From JABWAJ01 sp038323375 (lineage in GTDB: Bacteria; Bacteroidota; Bacteroidia; Chitinophagales; Saprospiraceae): DNA of 64,000 nt. The notes beneath the pieces are model-generated. The model was not told the DNA's origin, searched no databases, and saw nothing but the letters and a program-made list of their open reading frames with translations. Made by a program: the position numbers and the translations under genes. This document shows, one piece after another, positions 38,096-46,321 of this stretch (the first letter of the stretch is position 1; every line of letters begins with the position of its first letter). Where the stretch lies: positions 8,790-72,789 of the forward strand of contig JBBQGV010000017.1 in the NCBI GenBank assembly GCA_038323375.1, read 5' to 3'.

Positions 38096-38210
38096 TTTTT
38101 ATTGATGATTGACGATTGATGAATGCGGATTTGTTGATGGAAAACCTACTCATTCGATGTTTACGGGTATCGTCCATTATCAATCATCAATCGTCAATCA
38201 TCAATAAAAA
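38096..38210 (+). promoter_or_regulatory. 27-bp perfect inverted repeat before susC
   Basis: Bases 38096-38122 are the exact reverse complement of 38184-38210, around a 61-base loop. Each arm has a run of T or A at its outer end. It may act as a processing or attenuation element that sets different levels for the binding protein and SusC. Confidence 0.6.
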
Positions 38211-38240
38211 GCCTCTACACTAACAACTCACTCATAGATC

Positions 38241-41200
38241 ATGAAACTAAAAATTTTGCTATTGCTGCTGATCTGCGGGATCGGAACGGCCACGTACAGC
38301 CAGATCAAAATCAGCGGCAAAATCACGGAACCGGGCGACCCTTCCGGCTTACCGGGCGCAACGGTCGTCCAGAAAGGAACCACGACCGGCACTGCAGCCG
38401 ATATAGACGGTACTTACCAACTCTCCGTCCCCGACGAAAACGCCGTCCTTGTATTTTCCTATATCGGGATGAAAGACCAGGAAGTGCGCGTCGGCAAACT
38501 GCGCATCATTGACATTACCCTGCAATCCGACGCCACCCTCATGGAAGAAGTGGTCGTCGTTGGCTATGGCAGCCAGAAACGCAGCAACATCTCCGGCGCG
38601 GTATCCACCATTTCTTCTGAAGAAATCACAGAACTGCCCATTTTGCGGGCTGAACAAGCGCTGCAAGGACGTACCGCAGGCGTGCAAGTCGCGCAGAACT
38701 CCGGGTCTCCCGGCAGTGCGCTCACCGTTCGCATACGCGGCATCAGCACCATCAACGACAGCAGCCCGCTCTACATCGTGGACGGCATCCCGGTAAGCGG
38801 CATTGACTACCTCAACCCGAACGACATTGAGTCCATCAACGTTTTGAAAGACGCTGCTTCCTCCGCTATCTACGGTGCGCGCGGTGCCAACGGGGTGGTA
38901 CTCATTACAACCAAAGGCGGAAAAAGAGAACAGCAAGGACAGGTGAGCTACGATGCCTACTACGGCGTGCAAAGCCCCTGGAAGCACATGAACCTGCTCA
39001 ATGCCCGCGAATACGCGATTCTTGCGAACGAAGCCCATATTGCTGCGGGCAGAGCACCGCTGCCGGAATTTGCCAACCCCGATCTGCTCGGAGAAGGCAC
39101 CAATTGGCAAGAGGCACTGTTTCAAGATGCACCGATTATGAGCCACCAGTTAAGTTTTACCGGCGGTTCCGACCGCTCTCTGTTTACCTTCAGCGGCGGC
39201 TATTTTGGACAGGACGGCATCGTTGGCGGGGCTAAATCCGGCTTCGAGCGTTATACGGCCCGCATCAATAGCTCGCATCAGGTTAAAAAATGGTTGCGAC
39301 TGGGCAGCAACCTGGCCTTTACGGCGCTTACGCGCAATGGATTGCCGGAAAACAACGAGTTCAATACCCCCTTGGTTCGGGCGCTGAACATTGACCCCAT
39401 TACTTCGGTGCGCAAATACGACGGCACGTACAACTACTCCGTCTACGCAGATACAGACATCGCGAATCCGTTGAATGCCATCGAGCAAACCCACGACACC
39501 TGGTCGAGCAACCGCGTGGTGGGTTCGGCTTTTGTGGAAATCGAGCTGGCAAAAGGACTGACCTTTAAATCCACTTATAGTTTGGATGCGACCTACGCAA
39601 AACAAGACTTGTTTTTTCCTAAATACGATTTGAGCATTGATACCACCCTTCGCGACGCGCCGGCCGCAGAGCGCAGCGTGACCAATACGGTGGTGAAAAG
39701 CGACTACACCTGGCGCAACTGGCAATGGGAAAACGTGTTGAACTATGAACACACCTTTAATACCCGCCACAAAATTGGAGTAACACTGGGTACAACCGCC
39801 CTCGAAAATAATTTCGTTTTCCTGACCGGTTCCAATACCAACCTGCCTACCAACAATGTGCTGGATGCTTACCTTGGCAATACGATTGACCCACGCACTT
39901 CACAGGGCGCAGGCGATGGCATTTCAGAAGCTTCTCTGTTGTCTTATTTTGGTCGCGTCAATTATGATCTGGACGACAAATACTTGTTCAGCGCAACGTT
40001 TCGGGCTGATGGTTCTTCGCGTTTCGGCGTCAACAACCGCTATGGATACTTTCCTTCTTTCTCAGCAGGTTGGGTAATTAGCCGGGAAGATTTCTGGAAG
40101 GCGGAAGACATCAGTTTCTTGAAATTGCGCGGCAGTTGGGGGCAGAATGGCAACGATAAAATTGGGGATTACAGCTTCACAACGATCGTGTATTCCGGAC
40201 AGAGCTACACCTTCGGCCCGGGGGAAATCATCACCAACGGCAATGCGCCGTTAGAAGCCAGTAACCCAGATTTGAGGTGGGAAACGAGCATCCAGACGAA
40301 CGTCGGGCTTGATGTGGAATTGTGGAACGGGAAAGTTAACTTCACCGGCGATTATTACATCAAAAAAACCGAAGACATGTTGTCGCGGGTGCCCATTCCG
40401 CTCGTCGTTGGCGTGCGTTCGCCATTCCAGAATGTGGGTACGATTGAAAACCGCGGCTTGGAGCTTTCGCTTCAATACCGCGACAAAGTGGGCGAATTCA
40501 AGTATAGCCTTGGCGGCAATATTGCGTTCGTTTCTACGGAAGTGATCAGCCTCGGCAAAGGCGGCGAACCCATCGTAACCGGCAATGTGTTTTCTGCCGG
40601 TAATGTTTCCCGCACAGAAGTGGGCCACCCGGTGGCTGCATTTTATGGCTATGTGACGGACGGCATTTTCCAGAATACGGAAGAAATTGCTGCCCATGCT
40701 TTTCAGAACGAGAGCACCGCCCCCGGCGATATCCGCTTCCAGGATCTCAATGGCGACGGCATCATCAACGAAGACGACCGCACGTTCATCGGCAATCCGA
40801 CTCCGGACTTGGTTTATGGCCTCACGGCAGATTTTCAGTACAAAGGTTTCGACCTGAATGTGTTCGTTCAAGGCACGCAGGGCAACGAGATCTACAACGG
40901 CATCTTTCGCTATGACTTTTTCTACACCAACCGGCCGCAGTCGTCAATGGAGCGCTGGCGCGGATCCGGCACCTCTAATTTTGAACCGCGCGTGAACCTA
41001 AACGACCCGAACTTTAATGCCCGCGCTTCTGACCGGTTTGTGGAAGATGGTTCTTACCTGCGCATCAAAAACCTGCAATTGGGATACAGCTTGCCGCAAA
41101 GCTTGCTGGGTAAACTACAGATTCAGAAATTCAGGGTCTACGTTTCCGCGCAAAATCTGCTCACCGTAACGAAATATTCGGGGCTTGATCCTGAAATTGG

Positions 41201-41291
41201 CACCGTCGGTGGCGCATTAGAATTGGGAATTGATCAGGGTTTCTATCCGCAGGCGCGCATGTTTCTGACTGGGGTGAATTTGACTTTTTAG
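38241..41291 (+). CDS. SusC/RagA-type TonB-dependent outer-membrane transporter
   Basis: 1016 residues with a signal peptide. Residues about 22-85 form the carboxypeptidase-like domain (ISGKITEPGDPSGLPGATVV). The TonB plug starts at EEVVVVGYGSQKRSNISGAV, with GRTAGVQVAQNSGSPGSALT, VRIRGISTINDSSPLYIVDG and SAIYGARGANGVVLITTKGG. The rest is the barrel, ending FLTGVNLTF. It imports oligosaccharides across the outer membrane with energy from TonB. SusD follows after 19 bp. The GH16/GH3 neighbours suggest beta-1,3-gluco-oligosaccharides as cargo (inference). Confidence 0.95.
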   Translation: MKLKILLLLLICGIGTATYSQIKISGKITEPGDPSGLPGATVVQKGTTTGTAADIDGTYQLSVPDENAVLVFSYIGMKDQEVRVGKLRIIDITLQSDATLMEEVVVVGYGSQKRSNISGAVSTISSEEITELPILRAEQALQGRTAGVQVAQNSGSPGSALTVRIRGISTINDSSPLYIVDGIPVSGIDYLNPNDIESINVLKDAASSAIYGARGANGVVLITTKGGKREQQGQVSYDAYYGVQSPWKHMNLLNAREYAILANEAHIAAGRAPLPEFANPDLLGEGTNWQEALFQDAPIMSHQLSFTGGSDRSLFTFSGGYFGQDGIVGGAKSGFERYTARINSSHQVKKWLRLGSNLAFTALTRNGLPENNEFNTPLVRALNIDPITSVRKYDGTYNYSVYADTDIANPLNAIEQTHDTWSSNRVVGSAFVEIELAKGLTFKSTYSLDATYAKQDLFFPKYDLSIDTTLRDAPAAERSVTNTVVKSDYTWRNWQWENVLNYEHTFNTRHKIGVTLGTTALENNFVFLTGSNTNLPTNNVLDAYLGNTIDPRTSQGAGDGISEASLLSYFGRVNYDLDDKYLFSATFRADGSSRFGVNNRYGYFPSFSAGWVISREDFWKAEDISFLKLRGSWGQNGNDKIGDYSFTTIVYSGQSYTFGPGEIITNGNAPLEASNPDLRWETSIQTNVGLDVELWNGKVNFTGDYYIKKTEDMLSRVPIPLVVGVRSPFQNVGTIENRGLELSLQYRDKVGEFKYSLGGNIAFVSTEVISLGKGGEPIVTGNVFSAGNVSRTEVGHPVAAFYGYVTDGIFQNTEEIAAHAFQNESTAPGDIRFQDLNGDGIINEDDRTFIGNPTPDLVYGLTADFQYKGFDLNVFVQGTQGNEIYNGIFRYDFFYTNRPQSSMERWRGSGTSNFEPRVNLNDPNFNARASDRFVEDGSYLRIKNLQLGYSLPQSLLGKLQIQKFRVYVSAQNLLTVTKYSGLDPEIGTVGGALELGIDQGFYPQARMFLTGVNLTF

Positions 41292-41310
41292 AAGGAATAA
41301 ATCATTGAAA

Positions 41311-42822
41311 ATGAAACGCAAAAATATCATAACAATCGGAAAATCCGCGTTCGTAGTTTTGCTCTTCCTGTCGCTGGCAGCCTGCGAAAAAGACTTTCTG
41401 GAGCGGAATCCTATCATCGGTTCCACGCTCGACAATTACTACAAAACGGAATCGGATGCCGTTGCGGCGATCAACGCCACGTATGCAACGCTGCAATTTG
41501 AAATGACGCCCGCAGGGCATTTTCGCTGGTTTTGGGGCGATATTATGTCGGATGACGCCGTTAAAGGCGGCTCGGGCGACAACGACCAACCGCAGCTTGC
41601 GGCGCTCGAAAACTTTCAGGGGCCGACCAATACGGAGTATTTGGAAGCCGAATGGGCCGCCGATTACGAAGGCATTTACCGCGCCAATGTAGTGCTGGAA
41701 AAAGTGCCCGCCATTGAAATGAACGAACAACTCAAAGCGCGAATCCTGGGCGAAGCACACTTCATCCGGGCCTGGTTTTTCTACAACCTTGTTACCATTT
41801 TCGGGGGCGTACCTCTGGCCGATCACGTGCTGGCGCCCAGCGAATACAACATGCCCAAGGCTTCTGCGGAGGAAGTCTGGGCTTTGGTGGAAGCCGATTT
41901 GCGCGCCGCAGCAGCAAGCCTGCCCGTGCGCAGCGGCTACCCTGCTTCCCAGCTCGGTCGCATCACCAAAGGCGCAGCACAGGCGCTGTTGGTTAAAACG
42001 TTGCTGTGGAAACAAAACTGGGCTGAAGCCAAAACCATCGCGGAAGAAATCATCAATTCAGGGGAATATACCCTCGTGCCGGAGTACAAAGACATTTTTA
42101 CAACGGCTGGAGAAAACAATTCAGAATCCCTTTTTGAAATCCAGTACATGTCGGAATCCGGCGGCAACTGGGGTTACAACTCCAACAATGAAGGCACTTT
42201 TGCAAATGTCTTCCAGCGCGCCCGCGGACAATTTGAGGGCTACGGGTTCAATATCCCGACCCAGGATTTTGTAGATGAGTTTTTCAAAGAGGGATTTGAA
42301 GATCCGCGCCTTTCGTCCACCGTATTTCGCGAAGGCGACCAAATGGGCGATCGTGGCTTGTTCACGAAAGAAGCCGTGGGTGGCGTCAATGTATTCGATT
42401 TCTATCCAAAAAAATTCTTCAACAATAAAGCAGAAGAGGCTTCTTTTGGAGACCCGAACCCGAACGGTGGCACCAATGACCGCGTCATCCGCTATTCCGA
42501 TGTGCTGCTGATGCATGCAGAAGCATCTTACCACGCAGGCAATGAAGGCGCTGCAAGGCAATCGCTGAATTTGGTGCGCGATCGCGTCAAAATTCTGGAA
42601 GTCACTGCCACCGGTCCGGCGCTGCTGGATGCCATCTACCACGAACGCCGCGTTGAACTGGGTTTGGAAGGCCACCGCTTTTTCGACCTGGTGCGCTCCG
42701 GCCGGGCAGTTGCTGCACTGGGTGGTTTGGGCTATGTGGACAATATCCACCGGGTGTTGCCCATTCCACAATCGCAAATTCAGGCGACCAACGGGGCGCT
42801 GGTGCAGAATCCGGGATATTGA
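41311..42822 (+). CDS. SusD/RagB-type surface glycan-binding lipoprotein
   Basis: 503 residues from ATG 41311 with a lipoprotein signal (VLLFLSLAACEKDFLERNPI). GEAHFIRAWFFYNLVTIFGG and YHERRVELGLEGHRFFDLVR are classical SusD helical motifs. The C-terminal part carries the typical VLPIPQSQI. It forms the lid over SusC and binds the glycan. SusC lies directly upstream and the next lipoprotein 29 bp downstream. Confidence 0.95.
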   Translation: MKRKNIITIGKSAFVVLLFLSLAACEKDFLERNPIIGSTLDNYYKTESDAVAAINATYATLQFEMTPAGHFRWFWGDIMSDDAVKGGSGDNDQPQLAALENFQGPTNTEYLEAEWAADYEGIYRANVVLEKVPAIEMNEQLKARILGEAHFIRAWFFYNLVTIFGGVPLADHVLAPSEYNMPKASAEEVWALVEADLRAAAASLPVRSGYPASQLGRITKGAAQALLVKTLLWKQNWAEAKTIAEEIINSGEYTLVPEYKDIFTTAGENNSESLFEIQYMSESGGNWGYNSNNEGTFANVFQRARGQFEGYGFNIPTQDFVDEFFKEGFEDPRLSSTVFREGDQMGDRGLFTKEAVGGVNVFDFYPKKFFNNKAEEASFGDPNPNGGTNDRVIRYSDVLLMHAEASYHAGNEGAARQSLNLVRDRVKILEVTATGPALLDAIYHERRVELGLEGHRFFDLVRSGRAVAALGGLGYVDNIHRVLPIPQSQIQATNGALVQNPGY

Positions 42823-42851
42823 TTTTCCAATACTCAAATCAATTCAGAAAT

Positions 42852-43670
42852 ATGAAAATACCACACCTACTTATTTTCGGGTTATTCGCGCTCTCCGCTT
42901 GCGACCCCTTCATCGAAGAAGACGTTGCCGTGGGGCCGCTTCCGTCGCCGCCGCAGTTTTCGTACGAAGTCTTGGCCGATAACCCCAACCGGGTGGTCAT
43001 CCGGGAAACTTCATCGGACATTTTTGACCGCGTGTGGAGCATTCCCGGTGCGCGTCCCGATAAGTCGGAAAAGGCTTTGGATACGATCTTTTTTCCTAGA
43101 GCGGGTACCTATACAATTACCCTTCATGCCGCTATAAACGGCGGGGGCACTTCCAGCGCCAGCCAGAGCATTGTGATCGAACAGGATGGGGTTGCTCCAT
43201 GCACCGACGAATTGATTTTGCTGGCAGGCGGTTGTGAAGAAACCAGCAACAAATGCTGGACGTTCAGCCACGCTGCGGGCGCAGTGACCGTCGGGCCTGC
43301 ACCCGGCTCGGGCGAGTGGTTCCGCTCAACGGCAGACGGCCTTCAGGTTGATCAGTACGACGACAAATTTTGCTTCTATTTTCAGAACAGTTCTTTCCGC
43401 TATTTGAACAACGGATTGACCATAGACCCTTTTAACGGCTACGTCCCGGTTCCCTACGATCCGCCCGCCGATTACACTTGGGCGCTGACGCCGGGTGGCG
43501 GTGCAGGCGGCGAATTGCAAATCAATTTGCCGGTAGGCGCCTTTATGGGGGTTTGGGATGCATCCAACAATTACGACATCGTGGTTTTAACGGAGACGGA
43601 ATTGATTGTGCGCACCCCGTTCCTGAATGGTGGCGGCTGGTTTGAATTGTATTTTGATGCAGCCGATTAA
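42852..43670 (+). CDS. SusE/F-position surface lipoprotein with PKD-like domain
   Basis: 272 residues from ATG 42852 (MKIPHLLIFGLFALSACDPF), a lipoprotein signal. Residues about 35-115 resemble a PKD-like sandwich (FPRAGTYTITLHAAINGGGT). The C-terminal half (CWTFSHAAGAVTVGPAPGSG, WALTPGGGAGGELQINLPVG, TELIVRTPF) resembles the lipocalin-like end found in many PUL lipoproteins that bind the target glycan. Its position right after SusD and before the GH16 genes supports a glycan-binding role. Confidence 0.7.
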   Translation: MKIPHLLIFGLFALSACDPFIEEDVAVGPLPSPPQFSYEVLADNPNRVVIRETSSDIFDRVWSIPGARPDKSEKALDTIFFPRAGTYTITLHAAINGGGTSSASQSIVIEQDGVAPCTDELILLAGGCEETSNKCWTFSHAAGAVTVGPAPGSGEWFRSTADGLQVDQYDDKFCFYFQNSSFRYLNNGLTIDPFNGYVPVPYDPPADYTWALTPGGGAGGELQINLPVGAFMGVWDASNNYDIVVLTETELIVRTPFLNGGGWFELYFDAAD

Positions 43671-43679
43671 GATTCAGTT

Positions 43680-44549
43680 ATGATCTACCTGATAAAATAC
43701 ATGAGTGCCTTTTTGGCATTGACGCTGCTACATCCTGAGGGTAGTATAAAGCAGGTTGAATTGAATGAAGTGGGGCATCCGAATTCAACGAATTTTACCC
43801 ATTCAACTAACGCCAAATACCGCTTGGTCTGGGCCGACGAATTCAAATACGAAGGTTTGCCTGACAGCACGCGCTGGGGGTACGACCTCGCCGACGGTTG
43901 TCCGAATGTCTGTGGCTGGGGCAACAACGAGTTGCAATACTACACGCAACGCCGCGCTCAAAATGCCCGGGTGGAAAACGGGAAACTCATCATTGAGGCG
44001 CACCGCGAAGCATACCAAAACAAACAATATACCTCGGCTCGGTTGGTGTCGAAACACAAAGGCGACTGGAAATACGGAAAAATAGAAGTGCGCGCCAAGT
44101 TACCAGCCGGTCGCGGCGTATGGCCGGCGATTTGGATGTTGCCCACCGATTGGGAATACGGCGGCTGGCCTTCCAGCGGTGAAATTGACATCATGGAATA
44201 CGTGGGCTACGAGCCAGACTCCGTGTTTGCCTGCGTACACACTAAAAGCTACAACCACAGCATCGGCACACAGCGCCCGGGAAGCCTGTTGCTGTCGGAT
44301 GCGCATCGCAAGTTTCACCGCTACGTTTTAGAGTGGACGGAAGAACGCATGGATTTTTATGTGGATGGCAAGCGCTATCATACTTTTGCCAACGATCGCA
44401 CCGGTTTTGAAGCCTGGCCATTCGACAAAGCTTTCCACTTGCTACTCAACATCGCGGTTGGTGGAAATTGGGGCGGCAAAAAAGGCGTTGATGACGGCAT
44501 CTGGCCGCAGCGGATGGAGGTGGATTATGTGCGGGTGTACCAGCGGTGA
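43680..44549 (+). CDS. GH16 endo-beta-1,3-glucanase (laminarinase-like), secreted
   Basis: 289 residues with a signal peptide-like start (MSAFLALTLLHPEGSIKQ). The single GH16 domain begins at YRLVWADEFKYEGLPDSTRW. SSGEIDIMEYVGY holds the catalytic E168 (nucleophile), D170 and E173 (acid/base), spaced E-x-D-x-x-E as in laminarinases. GRGVWPAIWMLP and LNIAVGGNWGG are further family marks. It should cut internal beta-1,3-glucan bonds. It starts 9 bp after the preceding lipoprotein gene. Confidence 0.88.
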   Translation: MIYLIKYMSAFLALTLLHPEGSIKQVELNEVGHPNSTNFTHSTNAKYRLVWADEFKYEGLPDSTRWGYDLADGCPNVCGWGNNELQYYTQRRAQNARVENGKLIIEAHREAYQNKQYTSARLVSKHKGDWKYGKIEVRAKLPAGRGVWPAIWMLPTDWEYGGWPSSGEIDIMEYVGYEPDSVFACVHTKSYNHSIGTQRPGSLLLSDAHRKFHRYVLEWTEERMDFYVDGKRYHTFANDRTGFEAWPFDKAFHLLLNIAVGGNWGGKKGVDDGIWPQRMEVDYVRVYQR

Positions 44550-44640
44550 TTTGAGGATTTGAAGATTTGAAGATTGGAGTTTCCCGAATAAACGAATCAA
44601 TGTTTTGAGTTCGTTTTAACAACTAAAAAAATCACAAAAT

Positions 44641-45864
44641 ATGAAAAATTATATCCTGTCTGCGCTCTTATTGGCAACGGCCTGCTGGTCCTGCATCAAG
44701 GAGGACGACGATACCGGGTTGCCGCAAACAGCCAAACCCAGCCTGGCCTTAAACGCTTCGAATATTGTCCTTTCGGAAGGCAATGCCGATACGACGTTTA
44801 CCTTCAAAGTGACGCTCGAAGGGCTGAACCTGACCAATGTCGTTGTGACCGCCGCTACCATCAATGGTACAGCTGTAGCCGGCAATGATTTTATTTTGAT
44901 AGACAACCAAAAATTGCTCTTTGGCCCTTCCGTAAAAGAGAAGGAGATCACGCTCACCATTCGTGGCGATTTGGTTAAAGAAGACGATGAAATTTTTGAA
45001 TTGCGCCTTTTCGATGCGGCTAACGCCGATTTGTTGAACGACCGCATCACCATTACCATCCTTAACGACGACATCAACCCCGCCGATTTCATCAATATCC
45101 CGGAAACGGGCTACACGACTCCGGAAACTTACGACGGCTATAACTTAGTTTGGCAGGACGAATTTGTCGGTGAAACTTTAAACAGCTCTAACTGGACGCA
45201 CGAAATGGGTGATGGTTGTCCGGGTAACTGCGGCTGGGGCAACAATGAACTCGAATACTACCGCCCGGAAAACACCCTGATGACGCGTGGGTACATGGTC
45301 ATCGAAGCGAAACAGGAAAACTTCGGTGGCAAAAATTACACTTCTTCCCGCATTATTACCAAAGACAAACGGGAGTTCAAATACGGGCGGATTGACATCC
45401 GCGCGGTACTACCCGAGGGCAAGGGGCTTTGGCCGGCGCTTTGGATGTTGGGCGAGAACATTGACAATACCAGCTGGCCGGCTTGCGGTGAAATTGACAT
45501 CATGGAGCTGACCGGCGACCGCCCCAACCGGGTAATTGGTACAGCGCATTTCGGCGCCAACTTTAGCCAGCACCAGTTTCGCACCGCCGCGAAATTTCTG
45601 CCTGCCGGGCAAAAATTCTCCCAGGAGTTCCACGTCTTTTCCATCCTCTGGAAAGAAGACCAGATCCAGTGGTTTATGGACGACCAACTCTTTCATACGA
45701 TTACGCCGGCGAATTTGAACGGACAACCCTACCCCTTCAATCAGCCGTTCTTTTTCATCTTCAACATCGCGGTTGGCGGCAATTTACCCGGCGCGCCTGA
45801 CGCGACAACGGTTTTTCCGCAACGGATGATTGTGGATTATATAAGGGTTTTTCAAGAACAGTAG
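44641..45864 (+). CDS. Lipoprotein GH16 endo-beta-glucanase with N-terminal Calx-beta domain
   Basis: 407 residues. MKNYILSALLLATACWSC is a lipoprotein signal. Residues about 35-145 are a Calx-beta-type calcium-binding sandwich (EGNADTTFTFKVTLEGLNLT, DEIFELRLFDAANADLLNDR). The GH16 domain begins at YNLVWQDEFVGETLNSSNW. CGEIDIMELTGDRPN carries E284, D286 and E289. It would act at the cell surface, complementing the untethered GH16 upstream. A strong terminator-like hairpin follows at 45891. Confidence 0.88.
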   Translation: MKNYILSALLLATACWSCIKEDDDTGLPQTAKPSLALNASNIVLSEGNADTTFTFKVTLEGLNLTNVVVTAATINGTAVAGNDFILIDNQKLLFGPSVKEKEITLTIRGDLVKEDDEIFELRLFDAANADLLNDRITITILNDDINPADFINIPETGYTTPETYDGYNLVWQDEFVGETLNSSNWTHEMGDGCPGNCGWGNNELEYYRPENTLMTRGYMVIEAKQENFGGKNYTSSRIITKDKREFKYGRIDIRAVLPEGKGLWPALWMLGENIDNTSWPACGEIDIMELTGDRPNRVIGTAHFGANFSQHQFRTAAKFLPAGQKFSQEFHVFSILWKEDQIQWFMDDQLFHTITPANLNGQPYPFNQPFFFIFNIAVGGNLPGAPDATTVFPQRMIVDYIRVFQEQ

Positions 45865-45890
45865 GGGTTGAAAACTTTCAACTCCTGCGA

Positions 45891-45931
45891 GGGAAAAAAT
45901 ATTCTGCCCGCTGGGCAGAATATTTTTTCCC
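45891..45931 (+). terminator. 19-bp perfect hairpin after the second GH16 gene
   Basis: GGGAAAAAATATTCTGCCC (45891-45909) pairs exactly with 45913-45931 around a GCT loop. The T run is built into the stem. Its core GGGCAGAATATTTT is the same word that repeats in the array at 46117-46306. Confidence 0.6.
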
Positions 45932-46116
45932 CAACGGGGTTGTGTAAAGAGGCAAAGGGCAAGAAGCAATAGGCAATTTTGTTTTGCAATGCTTCATGTT
46001 TACGGAAACAAACAGAACGACCTCGCAAAATTATTTAATTTCGCGAAATTATTGCCTCTTGCCTTCCCGCTTGGGCGGGACAGGTCTTGCACCTTGCACC
46101 TTATTACACAACCCCC

Positions 46117-46306
46117 AACGGGTAATATTTTCTGCCCCAATAAGCAAATCTTAATATTAGGGCAGAATATTTTCTGCTCCAATAATCAAATCTTAATATT
46201 GGGGCAGAATATTTTCTACCCCAAAAATCAAATCTTAATATTGGGGCAGAATATTTTCTACCCCAATAATCAAATCTTAATATTGGGGCAGAATATTTTC
46301 TGCCCC
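46117..46306 (+). repeat. Array of five 22-bp palindromes at exactly 42-bp spacing before the GH3 gene
   Basis: Units start at 46117, 46159, 46201, 46243 and 46285. Each is a version of GGGGCAGAATATTTTCTGCC followed by CC, separated by 20 bases of which AATCAAATCTTAATATT is nearly constant. The first unit is degenerate at its left side. The period of 42 bp equals four helical turns. The last unit ends 15 bases before the GH3 ATG. The frame through it is open, but it is not part of the protein: the signal peptide starts at 46322. Confidence 0.8.
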
Positions 46307-46321
46307 AACAAAGAAAATCTA

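Noticed and set aside
46117..46306. CRISPR array
   Set aside because: The spacers are nearly identical and only 20 bp, the repeats are palindromic and drift, and no cas gene is present.
45989..46321. Long N-terminal extension of the GH3 protein
   Set aside because: It only translates the 42-bp repeat array (14-residue periodic NIFCPNNQILILGQ); a proper signal peptide starts at 46322.
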